From Liopterus haemorrhoidalis (taxonomy: Eukaryota; Arthropoda; Insecta; Coleoptera; Dytiscidae): 64,000 bases of DNA. The position numbers and the translations under genes were made by a program. The stretch spans positions 34,812,301 to 34,876,300 of the forward strand of contig OZ020622.1 of assembly GCA_963971575.1 (NCBI GenBank), read 5' to 3'. The notes under the pieces were generated by a model that saw only the letters and a list, made by a program, of their open reading frames with translations, did not search any database and was not told the origin of the DNA. This document shows, one piece after another, positions 24,701-39,700 of the stretch; positions within the stretch are counted from its first letter, which is position 1; the number at the start of each line of letters is the position of its first letter.

Positions 24701-27700
24701 TTGATCCATTTGTGGCAAAAGGCCCAACATTTTCTCCGATGACAGAAAGGGGTTATTGGTAGATAAATAAATAATTTTTTTATCAGTTCGTTTTGTAGTT
24801 TTTCGTGGTCGTCCTGGAATTTTTGAAACTTCAAACGTAATTTCACGAAATCGTTTTATAATTCCCGACACAGTAGATTTATGAACATTTAAATTTTGTG
24901 AAATCACATTTTGCAGCAGCCCGTCTTTAAAACCAGAAATTATGAAGTTTCTAATTTCACTTGAAACGGTTTTACTACGACCCATGATTGACAAATATAA
25001 ACTGAAATATTACTTGTGCACAACATATTATTTATGGATAAAATCTGCATATAACAAGAAAATTCAAGTAGTTGCAATATTTTTGTCCAAGCAAAAATGA
25101 AGAAATAATTTATTATTAATCTGTGAGTCAGATTATTTGACTATTGATTGATGTAACAGACAAAATATGATTAAATTATAGAACTAAGAGTATTTATTTT
25201 CCAATATTATTATTAAAATTTGAAAAATTGAGAAATATTATAAGTTGCAATATTTATGGCCAATACTGTAAATTGCGGAAATCTTACCTGAGATATTTTT
25301 TCGCGCATGAAATCAGAATCTGCAGCATAGCCTTGGTGACCTTGTTTAGTTTTTAAAGCATTTTCTGTGACATGTTTTATTAGTTTATGCATTGTAGTTA
25401 TGCAAATAGGACCAGTACTTAAACGAAGGCCAGATAAAAGTGAAGATACAATTTTTACACTGTCACCACCTTCACCAAGAATATTTTCTGCAACATCAAT
25501 TTTTCCAATTAGTCAAATCACTTTTTCAATGCAAATTAAATAATTATAGATCATGTATAAAAACAAAAACGAGAATAGTATGTATCAGAAACAAGAGTAA
25601 ATAACTCGCTCGCTCTTTGTAGTAAGTAAATACAGCAATGCCTTACATATCATCGATTTTTCTTATCATTTTTCGGCATCTATGAACCACGATTTGTAAT
25701 GTACAGTTGTGTATATAGGGTGTCCCAGCCAAATGGTTTATAAGATATCTCGAAATGGTTTTGACAGTTTTTTTAAATAAAGATGATATGGAGTGAATTG
25801 TGATTTCAAGGATTCCTTAATATCTCCTAGGATCAATAAGATATCGACTTGGTTTTTGCTTACAGACAATACCCATGCAAATGCCGAAAAACCTATGTCA
25901 GGATTTTATCCTAATCAGCCCTTAAAGGGGTGATTCTACAGTTCGGCTGAAATATACATCGCGTCGTATTTCCTGTGTTTGTTTAGTTGAAACATTCCAT
26001 TTTGGCACATAGGTGTCTTTTTAAAATATTTTGAAATGGTTTTGACAGTTTTTTTAAATTTCACCCCTAAAAGGTGAAAACAGGAGGTGTGATTTCAAGG
26101 ATTCCTTAATATCTCTTAGGACCAATAAGATATCGACTTAGTTTTTGCTTAAAGATTACCCATGCAAATATCGAAAAACTTATTTCAAGATTTTATCCTA
26201 ATCAATCCGTAAAGGGGTGAATCTATATTCGGGGTGAATTATATATCCCGTCGTATTTTATGTATTTGTTGAGTTATAACATTCCTTTTTGGCAAATAGA
26301 CTTTGTCTTTTTAAAATGTCCCGAAATGGTTTTGACATTTTTTTAAAATGCACCCTTAATGGGGTTAATGGATATTTTTATTCGATAGAACGTTCCTTTG
26401 ACATAGATATATGAAATTCGCAAAGTTGATTCCTTCCATGACGTAAGTACCCCTAAGAAGAGATTCTTCGAAAGTCGACTTCTAAGGGGCTAAAAAATTT
26501 AAACATACATTCAAAACATACAATAATTTAAAAAAAAAATATGATTTCGTCCCAATCCACTCCAAACGGGATGAATTATAGTACCCGTAGTTTTTCCTGT
26601 TTGTTGAGATATAACATTCATCTTTCGCATATACGTGCCTTTTTTAAAACACCTTTTTCAAAATCTTTTCAAAAACAAGTGTTTTCACAGTTTTTTTTAA
26701 GTTTCATCCCTAAAGAGGTAAATTAGTATTTTTTATTCGATAGAAAATTCAATGGACATTAAGACATGAAATTCGAGGCTTACATTCCCTCCATGACGTA
26801 AGAGACCAATAAGAAGAGATTTTTCTTAATTCCATTTTTAAGTGGTGAAATGAGGTGAAAATTGATTTAGGGATGCCTCAATAATTCTCAGGCTCAATGA
26901 GATATCGACTTGGTTTTTTCTTACAAATTATACCCATACAAATGTTTAAAACAGAAATTCACGTATTTGCCCTAATCAACCCCTAAATTGATGAGTATGC
27001 ATTCGGGGTGAATTATAAAAAGCTTTGTATTTCCTGAGTTATAACACTTCATTTTGGTACATAGGTATCTATTTAGAAAGCGTTTGACAGTTTTTTAAAT
27101 TTCATCCCTTACGAAGTAAATTGGTATTTTTTATTCGATAGAGCGTCCCTTGACAAAGAGATATGAAATACGGGAGAAACCCTTCGTATCTCCTGTGCTC
27201 CATGAGACCATCAATATACCGTAGCGAAGCACGGGTTTTCAGCTAGTATTATATATATAAAATCCCTAATTTCTGTGTGTAATCGTAACGCTAATTTGCG
27301 TGATGTGAAGGGGTTTTGCGAGGTGTAGGCGGTAACGAAGTGAGTAGTAGGGGGCGACGTATACGACGAAACAGATAGCTTACCAGACACTAGAGCAGAG
27401 CATTGCAGTACATACGGTGACTCGAGCGAAGGTAGTTGTGTCAGGGGCATGTTTTGAATTGATGTTACGCAACGTATAATGACCCGCGGCCCGTATCCAG
27501 CCCGATACTATTTTTTAAACGACACGCATTATGCGACTTTTTAGGATTTCCTAGGTATAATCAGAAACAGCTATAACATTGATATCCAACATATGGGCCG
27601 CGGGCCGTATCCAGCCCGATACTAATTTTTAAACGACACGCATTAAGCGGTTTTTAGCAGGGATGGGGAGTCGGAGTCGGGAGTCGAGGAGTCGAAGCTT

Positions 27701-30700
27701 TTTGGAGGAGTCGGAGTCGGGAGTCGGAAAAAGTTATCGACTCCCGACTCTTTGACTACATATTTATCAAGGATGAGAACAATCCGAAAGCGAAAGCAAA
27801 ATACCATACTACCAGAATTTGTTAAAGAATGGGAACAGGAACGACATTTTTTCTCTGTTTATGAACGAAAATGAAATTAAAAATATTCAATTCCGGTTTC
27901 CTTCATGCTTTTCAGTTAAAAATTTAGTTAATTTTTCGTAATATCTAATTTTTCTTTTTTTGTATACTTTGTTTATTATGTTAAAACGAAACTAAACTGG
28001 ATTTTTATTTTCTCAAGTTGTAACGGGCTTTGTGATTATTTTATGTTTCATGTTGGCAGCTAAAATCTATATGTCAAAAGAAAAAAGTGACATGTTATGA
28101 AAAATAAAGTACAGTCTGTTCCAAACGATTAAGCGGAACTAACAGGAATTTTCATTTTTGTAAGTTGTCATTAGCTATTTTTTTATATATTGAAGTTGGC
28201 TTTTCCTGAACAAAATGATCAAAAGCTTCAATCAAACGGTAAAAGTAACTAGTATTGAAAATCTAGTTCCGCCTAAACCAAACGAACAGACTTTATATAA
28301 AATACAAAACAATTTTTTTTTAAAACTAATATATTTGAAAATTTGTATTAAAAATGACTCAATAGTCAAGATGAAATGAAAATGACATTTTATAAAAACA
28401 GCTCGGCCCAGCCCAAGATATTTAATGTAAGTATAATCTGTTTGGTTTAAGCGGAATTAGATATCGAAATCTACTAACTTTTAAGGATTGAATGAAGCTT
28501 TGTATCATTTTGTTTAACAAAAGCCCACTTTGATAGTTAAAAAGTAAACTCGTGATAATTTGAGAAAATAAAAATTCCATTTAGTTCCGCTTAAACATTT
28601 GGAATAGACTTTACAATTTACCAGTGAAAGGAGTCGGGAGTCGGAGTCGGAGTCGATTTTCAAAAATACCGACTCCGGAGTCGAGAGTCGGGAGTCGATA
28701 ATTTTTCTGTCGACTCCCCATCCCTGGTTTTTGGGATTTCCCAGGTATAATCAAGAAACGTTTTTGTTTTGTTAATATACGCAGAATCATGCAAATTTTA
28801 ATAATTAATTCCTGCTTATATTGAATTTTATTCGATATCAGTTTGCCAACGTTGTTGGCAACGGGGTCTGCTAGTTTGTTAATAATATAGATAGAGATTC
28901 GATTATTTTTTGCAGGAAATATTATGACAGACTCAAATATATTTTTGTATGTTTCGTTGACCTGATATTTTCAATATAAATATTTTTTTAAATGGAATAT
29001 CCTGTATATTGTTAGGCCATTGGAATAACGATTTTTTTGTCTTTATAAAAAACTAAACATGTTTATAATGAATTTTTTTTTAATATCGGAGATATCAACG
29101 TTACAAACTTATAAAAATAGTACGATTAAAAACTTACATATAATAAAAACAAAAGTAAAAATTACCAAGTATTTTGGTTACAAATATTGTTAGAATAAAT
29201 ATCCATTATTGTTTAACCTTCGAGCGGGCGCGCTAGGTATTTTAACATAAGCATTATATGATCTACTGTTTAACATTTGATTGAATTATTATATGATATA
29301 GTTAACAAATGTATAGAAAAGATTTATAGCACACTATTAAAACTTTAGCTGAGTGTATTGAATTCTTTTATTTTTAAATATAATCAAATAAAATTGTAAT
29401 ACAAGAAATATAGTAATACAAGAAATATAAAATCTACCAACTAAATTACTTATATATATATTTTCGTAATTAAAAATGCTTAAGTATTTTTTAATCTGAC
29501 GAGGAATCACACTTTTCTTGACATTGAAAGCAGAAAATATTGGTTTGAGAATGTCGTTTGCAAGTAAATGAGTTGCAATTATGGCATTTCAGTGACGCTG
29601 ACGTTCTTTTCTTCTCCTAAGCACACAAACGACATACTCCACGCTTTAGAGGCGGTTGTTCTTCAATGATCCGCTTTGTAGGTTGTCCGTAATTTACTTT
29701 TAGAAATGCACTTATATCAGGTGGTAGGTTTTTAAGATTTGATCTTGAAGTAAGTCGTTCCTTCGTGAGAAGCATGGATAAATTCTTCAAAACGAATCTT
29801 CGATATTTTGGACTATTTGATGGTTTGACAAAGGAATATAATATCTGAGCATTTATTCCAGCAATGCTCAAAAGGCTGAAAAAAATCGCGCATGGCCATC
29901 GTCTAGTTATTCGGGAAACCGAATAACTAGCACACATTTAGCGCAACATTACGTCTGGTTGTCTTATCATATCAAAGTCTTCGCACAGACTAAACTGTGA
30001 TTCATATCACCGATCTATCATCACTAAATTATAAGATAAACATTGTTCTAGAAATAGAATCGAATTATAGCGAAACTCATAAAATAGTCTTATTGTAAAC
30101 AAAAAAGATTTCTACGCACTACATTGCGAAACATATTTTTAGAAATTTTGCTGCAAGCAAGAGATATTTTATGTTTTAGTTCGTCTAAATTATTAATTGG
30201 ATTTCTATAGACTGTATTTTTCAGAAATCCCAAAAACAAAAAAAACTAAAGATGTTAAATCAGGAGATCTAGGAGGCCAGTTAATAGGTCCATTGTTACC
30301 AATCCACTTGTCGTCATACTTATTTTGTAAGTAATTATTTAGTAAAGAAGGTATTATTATTATTATTATTTACTTATTCCATGAAGCAGAAGCCAAAGGC
30401 TTGTAGAGCTTCGATACAAGTACATTCATTTATACATCGGTGTTACAAAAAAGAGCGGACATAAAATGTAACAAAATGTAACTAATATTAAATCAAACTT
30501 AAACTATATACTATTACAAAAGGATCGAAAACAAAATAATAATACATATTATTCTAACAATAATGAATTACGAAATAATATAAACAGAATAAAAATGTAA
30601 TACCCAAATAATAAACATATACTATATACTATTGAAATAACTATCTAGATTATTCTTAAAAATATTCACACTGTTGGAACTGACAACAGAGCTAGGCAGA

Positions 30701-33700
30701 CTATTCCAAATATCGAAAACACGATTAGACAAAAAACTTAAGAATGTGACCTCGTAATCCCATATTCGTACTTAACACAAATAGATTCGACAAATCACAA
30801 TTATAATTCTCCGTTAAGACACGAAACGCCACTATTAAGTCACCTCGAAGTCGACGGTCAGAAAGAGGCGTAACATTTAAAATTTGAAGACGTTCTTCAT
30901 AGGGCAAATTTTTTATTTGAGGAGACATCTTGGTGGCTCTTCGTTGCACGCGCTCCAATAAATTAATGTCCTTAATTAGCCACGGAGACCACACAGCAAT
31001 ACTGAACTCAAGAATTGGTCTAATATAGGTGGTGAATAACTTTACCGCCAGTGAGGGTGATGGTCTCGAAAAGGACTTATTAATGACATAAAGCATAAAA
31101 TTGGCTTTTCGTGCACATTCTAGAGCTTGTTGGGACCAAGACAAGTTTGATGTAATAATGATTCCCAAGTCAACCTGAGAATCAACTTTCTTTAACGGAA
31201 TCCCGTTAAGCAGGTAGATGTGTAGGTGCACCATCATGTTGAAAATACTTCAAATTAATTCTGTTAGCTATGGGCACATCGTCAAATAAATCTTGAAAAA
31301 TATTTTCCAAAAAATCTAAATACTTTACAGTAGTCAAATTTCCTTCATAGAAATACGGCCCTATTTCGTATAATTCCAAGCATGTGTATTTTCTCGTAAA
31401 ATATCTCTTGCTTGCAGCAAAATTTCTAATAATATGTTACGTAATGTAATGCTAAACATAAAATAAAGAATAAGATTGTGTTTAAACAATAATGGATATT
31501 TATTCGAACAATATTTGTAACCAAAATACTTGGTAATCTTTACTTTTGTTTTTATTATATGTAAGTTTTTAATCGTAATATTTTTATAACGTTGATATCT
31601 CCGTTATTAAAAAAAAATCGTTGTTCCAATATACAGAATATCCCATTTAAAAAAATGTTTATTTTCAAAATATCTGGGTAACGAGACATCTAAAAATATT
31701 TTTAAGACTGTCACGATATTTCCTATGTAAAATACTCGAACTTTGTCCATTTAACCGAATTTCTATCTATAATATTATGAAAGATAGTAATGGTGAGCCA
31801 CTTATCTGGGACATCCTGTATATCTAAAATGATTTGTTCCTTTCCAAAAACAATACATATTATCAGTGTTGTAATGTATCTAAGTATCTAGTTTCAAGTA
31901 TCTAGATACAGTAACCAGATACATACTTTTTCAAGTATCTAGATACAAATTAGATACTTTTTGAAATATGTATCTGTATCTAGATATTTAAATTTAAGTA
32001 TCTTGTATCTGTATTTCGGATACTTTGCTCGTTATTTTATTATTATACCGTGACGAAATGATATAATAGTTTAATTATAAATTGTAATTTTGAATATTTT
32101 ATTTTTGCTAGTATTGGTGACATACTCACTCATTTTTCTTAGCTTTTGAACGGCCGTAAAAATAGTAGGTATTATATGCAACACTTGAGGAAAATGGGTC
32201 ATTCTTAATGAAAACTAAGTTTTTGAATAAATATTGTTGCTCTTTTGATGACCAATTTACTAAAAACATTAAAAAATTATATCCATACAAGTGGTTTGGG
32301 AGTGGACCGTGGTTTTCTGAGGCCTTGGGAAAGACAAATTAAGGCCCTTCAAAAGTATCCAGTGATTTAAAGTACAATTTGATAATTTTTTTGAGGCCTG
32401 GCTCTAGTCCACCTCACCCAAGGGCAGGCCATGCTAGCGTGGATATTAAGTTCATTTCCTAAATGAAATCAGTAAGATAAGTACAGCAAATCTATTTAGT
32501 ACTGGCGTGTGGGGATTCAGTCTCGCGCAGAGGAAGAACGCATTCGGAAAGAAAGAGAGGGTCGAGCGCTTGGATTGTACAGTACGAGACACAAGTTTTC
32601 ATCAAAATATTATTTTTTTCCACAATTTAATGGATTACTTTTTATATTTCATATTTTCTGTTCACTTCTTTCTTTCTGTTTTCTAGGTGACGAAAATGTG
32701 GAACATTCACCTGAATTTAGAGAATAATAATGTATAAATAATATAACAATGAAATAAAAATGAAAAGCCTGTTAAGAACTGAACTAAGTTTACCAAAAAA
32801 ATAAATGTCTTTGTTGAACAGCTTTGTTGCGTCTTACAACAAAGATATTTATTATGATTGTTAATTTAGAACGAGAAATTTCGGATTCTTTTGTTCAAAA
32901 TATTTGTTCCGTTCGTGTCTCATCTTTGTATTAAAGTTATATTGTGTAACAACTTTTAACTTGTCTAACCTGCAGACACTTTTTTTTCCTTGTTAAATCT
33001 ACTTAAATTCCTTGCAGAAACACCTGTGCACGCTGAAACTCGATCCAAAATATTCTTCAAAGGTATAATCACGTTCCCTGCTGCAGCTTCCTTAGTCATA
33101 AAGTCAATCACATTACTAATAATCTCCTTACACTGACTATGGTTTACGCGCCCGCATAATTTCGTCTTAAATTTCATTATACTTTTTCATCCGAATGTAC
33201 TTTCACTGATGCTTGTAGCATGACAGTCTTAAGTCAACTGACGTCCCCACTCCAATTTCTAGTGATTGCTACTGCGCACCCAAGGTCAGGTGTGTTTCTT
33301 AAAGGTCGTAGAAAAAAATTATTTTTTGATATTTCATATAAATTTAATTTGTAAGCGTCAGAATGCCAACTGATATTATGTCTATAAATTAAATTTGTAT
33401 AGAAGCCCAAAAAATAATTATTCACATATTTCTTATCAGCAAAAATATATTACAAGATTTCCACTATAATTAGGGTTAAAATTTGATTGAAATGAACTTT
33501 CTCTTAACAAGAACATCTGCGTATTAATCTATATATATAAAATAGTAACTAAGCTACCTACTCATAATCAACGCCCAGCCCAAACCACTGGACCTATAAT
33601 CATGAAATTCGGCGAATATATTCTCTCCATGACGTAAGCACCCACTAAGAACGGATTTTTCGAAACTCATCCTCTAAGTGGGAGGAAAGGGGTTTAAAAG

Positions 33701-36700
33701 GGGTAAAATGTGGCTTCACGGTTTCTTTAATATCTCTTAAGTCCAATAAGATATCGACTTGGTTTTTGCTTACAATGATTACTCACGTAAATATTAAAAA
33801 ACTAATTTCAGGATTTTGTCCTAATCGACCCCTAAAGGGGTGATTCTACAATCAGGGTGAATTATAGAACCCTTCGCATCTTCTGTGTTTATTGTCTTAT
33901 AACATTCCTTTTTGGCATATAGGTATCTTTTTAAAATATTAAGAAAGTGTTTTGGCCGTTTTTTTAAATTTCACCCCTAAAGGGGTAAATTGGTATTTTT
34001 TATTTGATAGAATGTCGTCTAGACAAAGAAACATAAAATTCGTGGAGTATATCTCTTTTATGACTTAAGAACCTCCTAAGAAATGATTTTTCGAAATTCG
34101 ACCTCTCAGGGGTGAAATGTGTTAACATGGATTCCTCAATATCTTTAGGTCAATAATATATCGCCTTGCCTTTGCTTACAAGGACTACCCATATAAATGT
34201 TGAAAAACTTATTTTTCAGGATTTTGTACTAATCAACCCCTAAAAGGGTGAATATACAATCGGGGTGAATTTCCTGTGTGTGTTGTGTTATAATTTTTTT
34301 TTTTTGGCATATAGTTGTTTTTTTTTAATATTTAGAAAGTATTTTAACATTTATTTTTTTTAATTTCAACCCTAAGGGGGTAAATTGATATTTTTTATTC
34401 GGTAGAACATCCTCTAGATCTAGAACCATATAATTCGGAGAGTATATTCCTTTCATGACGTAAGTACCCTCTAAGAAAATATTTTTCGAAATTCGACCCC
34501 TAAGGGATGAAAACGGGTAAAAAGTGTTTTCATGGATTCCTCAATATTTTTTAGGTCTGATGAGATATAGACTTGGTTTTTGCTTGCAAAGTTTACAAAG
34601 TGTTTCGACAGTTTTTTCAAATTTCATCTCTAAAAGGGTAAATTGGTATTATTATTCAACAGAACGTTTCCTAAATCTAGAAATATATAAGTTTACGAGT
34701 ATATTCTTTCCATGACGTAAGCCCCAATAAGAAGGGATTTTTTTCCAAATTCGACCCTTCTGGGGATGAAAAGGGTTAAATGTGTTTTCACGGATTTCTT
34801 CATATCATTTACGTTTGGTGAGATATCGACTTGGTTTTTGTTTACAAAGTTTACGCATAAAAATGTTTAAAAACGTATTTCAGGATTTTGTCCTAATCAA
34901 CTCCTAAAGGAGTGAATGTACATTTATGGAGAACCCGTTGTATATCCTGTGTTTATTGAGTTATATAATTTCTCTACAGCATATATGTGTCTCTTTAAAA
35001 TATTTAGAAACTGCTTTCAGCGTTTTTTAAATTTCATCTCTTAAATAGTAAATTGGTATTGTTATTCGATAGACAGTTTCCTAGATCTAGAATCACATAA
35101 TTATGGGAGTATATTCCTTTCATGACATAAGCACCGCCTAAGAAGAGATTTTTCTAAATTCTATCCTTAAGGGGATGAAAATGGATAATGTGTATTTTCA
35201 CGGATTCCTCCATATTTTTTAGGTCTGATGAGATAACGATTTGATATTTGCAGACAAAGTTTACTCATACAAATGTTTAAAAACGTATTTCAGGATTTTG
35301 CCCTAATCAACCCCTAAGGGGTGAAAAGTGTTAAATGTGTTTCCACGGATTCCTCAATATCTTTAATATTTTTATCTCAACATATGTTAAATTAGCTTTA
35401 TTTTGAAAATATATATATATATATATATATTTCATCAAATAATTATATTTCTTTTATAATAAACTTAATTTAAATCATTCCGTGCGAAGAACGGGTATTC
35501 TGCTAGTCATATATACAAAAAAATCATAACATTATTAGCCATGAGTTAAAAAAAGAATTAATTTTGTCAAAAACACAAAAATATTTTCCAAAAACGCAAT
35601 CTGACCAAAAATTCCTCTCGTACGTTCCCGGTCCAGAAAACGTTCATTACCTACAATTTAAAGGTTTAATTTAAAATAAACGAACTTAAAAAACTACTTT
35701 TCGTTCCCTAATTTAAGTTTTAAGAGCTTTTTTTGATATCACAATATTTAGAAAAAAAAAAAATAAATAAATAAATAAATAATCATTAACACAAAAAATC
35801 GATATTTTTCGAAAAACTATTCTAGGCAAAAATTCCTGTTGAACTATTCCGGTTCCCATCAATGTACATTATGGAGACAGATTTTTAAAACAAACCCTCT
35901 GGGAAATAGGGTGATGGACAAAAGTTTTTTTACATATTTATATCGAAAATTCCATAAAAAAAGATTTTTCAAAAATTTTTTTTTTCCATGCATTCAGAGG
36001 TTTCATTTGATAAAACACTAAAAATTTTAAAAAAAGTAGATTTTTTCACTAAATACATATTTGTTTATATTTATCTCAAATGTGTTTTTTGAACTCTCAA
36101 TATTTTTCCTATATGTGGGTCAAAGGGGTTGTATAAGCATACCAAATTTAAAATTTATATGTTCAGCCGTTTGACTACAATTTCTACCGTACACACAGAC
36201 AGACAGACGGACACGATATATGGGTTTTTTGGTGGTCATACCTACAAAACTCTAAAATATAAAAAAGTAATTTCAAACCCTAATTATATTAGTAAAGAAG
36301 ATGCTACATATATTGAATAGTCGACAATTTACTTTGTGAATCTCATACATAAGAGTTTAAAAGAAAATATTGTTTTTTGTTTCCAATTTTGACAATGGTG
36401 AGAGCCGAAACTGCAGTCAGTGAAAATAAAAGTTATGTGAAACATAAAACAATGTTTTCTTTCAACTTCTTATATTTAAGAGGTTATATGCAGTCATATG
36501 CGTAAAAATAGCAGTATCAGAAAAATAATAGTATAAATACAAAAAAAAAAACTTGGTTTAAGTAATAACAAAGCCAAAATTCTACTGATATATTATATTT
36601 TAAGAACAACTTTATCATTTTGATAAAAAGAAAGTATTTTTGTTGATTAATTAAAAAATATACCATATAAAGTCTGTTCCAAACGGTTAAGCGGAACTAA

Positions 36701-39700
36701 GTGGGATTTTCGTTTTTTTAGGTTGTCACGAGAAGGGACCTTGCTTGGGTTATTTCGATTTTCACATTGGAATGTCAAAATTTAAAATTCCAACAAAGAA
36801 ACCATAGAAACGAATGACATGTCAAAATTCAATTATTTTTTTTTACAAATTTTAATGACAAAAAAATAAATAAATGGGAAATTTGTATTAAGAATGCACA
36901 AAATATCAAAATATAAAGAAAATGACATTTTATAATGATATTAACCTTAACCAAAAAATGTTTATTGTAAGTATGATTTACAAAGCTTAAACAAAACGAC
37001 CGAAAAGCACGATTTAAACGTGAAAGTAACTAGATTGCAAAATCTAGTTCCGCTTAACCGTTTGGAACAGACTGTATAGTATTTGTAAAAATATGCTCAT
37101 TACGCTGTTCATAAATATAGCAGAACACTTCATAAAATAAATAAAACTCATTTTAATATTAAATATTCTTTATTATTTCTGTAATATTTGGTTCCATGAC
37201 ATTTTTTCGTATTACTTCTACACTTCCTCTCGGCATAGAACCAAAATAGCTACCGGCATTTCTCCAAGGGAACAGATTTCCAAGCTGTTTCAATTTATCT
37301 CAATAATTCTTCTTTGTAAGCAGGATTTGAAGAAGATATTTTAATTTTTACATCAGCCCACAAGTTTACTATTGGATTTAAGTCCAGAGATTGAGCTGGC
37401 CAATCCATAATAGTACCCTTATTTTCATGAAACCTATTTTTTTGTTTTGAGCGAGGTGTGCTTTAGGTCGTTATATTGCATAAATATCCATTTTAAAGGC
37501 ATTTTCTTGTCTGCAAAGGGAAGCATGACATACTGCAAGATACTGATATAAACATTCGCTTCCATTATATCTTTAATTCAGAAAATAGGGCCCATTCCGT
37601 TTCAAGAAAAATATCCCCATGCCATAACACTACAACCGCCATGTTTTACTGTCTTTGTAGTGTACTTCGTGTAAATTGTACCACGTGTACTATAGGGGAT
37701 ACGCATAAAATTTGTATTTCCTTAAAACTACATTATTTTGATATGTTAATGTTAGTTATGTCACCTAACAAAACAAAAATTACATTTTAATTAATATTAT
37801 AGCCAAATTTTTGAATTAAAATATTGTAAATTTGAAATAAGCCGACCACGGAGCGAAGGTTGCCGAGTAAAACGACTGAGTATGACGTCAAACGATAGGG
37901 GTTTCACATCACAGATACAGCTACAACATAATCTTTACACTTGTGTGTATTGTATTGTTCGAGAGTTTTGTATTTGTTTTTAAACAATTTTTCACGCATT
38001 TATTATTAAAATGGTAGATAAAGATTTTGTTAGGGCTCAGAGTGATAATTTACCCAACATTGATGCATTTATGCTCATGGAATATATGAAAAATAATGAA
38101 TGCTACAGTGCTGAGGAAATACGTGGTATCAAAGTAATTTTTATTTTATATTCTATAACTTTATGTAAACAAACGCTGCAACTCTGTAAAATGTAAATAT
38201 TTATGTAATTTAGATGTCAGAATTTTACTACATTGTTTACATGAAGTTACAAAGCATTAGAGGCATAATTGAAAGACTGCAATATAAGTTATCTATTTTA
38301 ATATAAAATTTAATTCGGTAAACATGTATAAATTGTTTTTATAAAATTAAACTTTATTTTAACTAAAATCACTCTAACTTTACATAACCTATGAAAGTTA
38401 TACAAACAAATAAGGTCATAACAGACTATGTACGCCGGTAAGCTAGTAGTGTCATGCGTCAGTTAGAAGGGGTATGACGTCACACGTCGTTTTCGCGCGC
38501 TACATACATTTATGATTTTTTTAAGCCTTCAAATTACAAAAAAAATAAATAAAAACTGTTTTTTATGTTTATATGCAACAAGAGGAATATAATAAAAAAT
38601 AAAAAAAAAATCATGCCTATCCCCTATTGTACCTCGTGCACGAAGGCCTGCGTATTTGCTTTTGGCAGATACCAGGATTAATGTAATGTATTATTTGTGT
38701 ATTGGTAATACCAGAGAAAAATCAGGGTCGGAATTGACAAGTCCAGACCAATTATTAAACAGTCTTAATCGAGCGTTTGTTGCGATAAGTTATTACCATA
38801 CCTCACCCACGCCTTCCTTAGAATATTACAATTAAATAAAACATTTTTTGTTCATCAGACCAAAGAATATTGCACATTTTTAACCCGGCCAAAGTTGGTG
38901 TTCTTTGGTAAATTGAATTCTATTTTCCCGTTGTCTCGCGAAGTTTTTCTTGGTCTTCTGGCTTTCAGATTTGCTTTTATAAGGCGTTTTCTTACAGTTG
39001 ATGCAGAAAGTGGCAGGTCTAATTCTTTATTTATTTGTGTAGAAGTAAGAAAAGGTTTTAATTTTGCATACCTTACAATTTTTCTATCTGTTGTCGGCGA
39101 AGTTTTAAATATCCGTCCCCGACTTACCGGTTTTAGAGTCCACTTTTTGGCATAAGATACCGTTTTAGCGGAGCACATTCTGAATAAATTTAGAAATTGT
39201 ACCAGAAATCAACATTTGTAAAATCAACTGACGTTTCTCCTGTGTGCAATGTTTAGCACTACCAATTTTTACTAAAAAATAAGAAAGATATTTAATATTT
39301 TCCGTAGTTTTAAATATAAAATCAACTTACTTATCAATATACTTAAAAATTTATGAAAGAATAAAACTGTTTGGTTAGCTAGTTTAGTAAAACATGAGAT
39401 AACTTGTGGACACTGCTATTTTTACGAACACTAAAAAAATTATGGTTTTGGTTTGTTTAAGGGGCAACTTATATATTTATTTAAAAAAATCAATGCTGCC
39501 AGCTTAAATATAATATAAACTTATTATATACAGGGTGTTTGATTGAAACGGGGCACCCCGAAAATCTCCTTTATTTGTAAAGATACAAAAAATCTTCAGA
39601 ACAAAAGTTAAACTAGACAAAAAGGCCCATCTAAAGGTTACTATAAGAATTCTGAGGCACTTGAGATAATTTTATATTTTTTTCCTAAAAGTACATTATA

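Larger units (their letters stand above)
28885..31819 (-). mobile_element. IS630-like transposon with long inverted ends, heavily nested
   Basis: About 28,890-29,212 and 31,480-31,790 are inverted copies of one another; they share, for example, CCAAGTATTTTGGTTACAAA. The inverted match continues inward to 30,115-30,175 against 31,403-31,450 once the piggyBac insert is ignored. The outer right end reads ATCCTGTATAT. The left end is cut by Helitron B. Transposase pieces lie on the minus strand between the arms. Confidence 0.65.
37200..39250 (-). pseudogene. Tc1-like transposase, heavily decayed, interrupted
   Basis: The left part encodes TVKHGGCSVMAWGYFS, a Q(H/Y)ND-type second aspartate region and LKSNSK-type remnants, all with stops. 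The right part (38,640-39,250) encodes the DNA-binding region, including RKTSRDNGKIEF. The TIR element 37,691-38,628 splits it. Confidence 0.75.

Noticed and set aside
32509..32727. 72-codon ORF as a gene
   Set aside because: No recognisable domain, low-complexity sequence and no splice or signal context.
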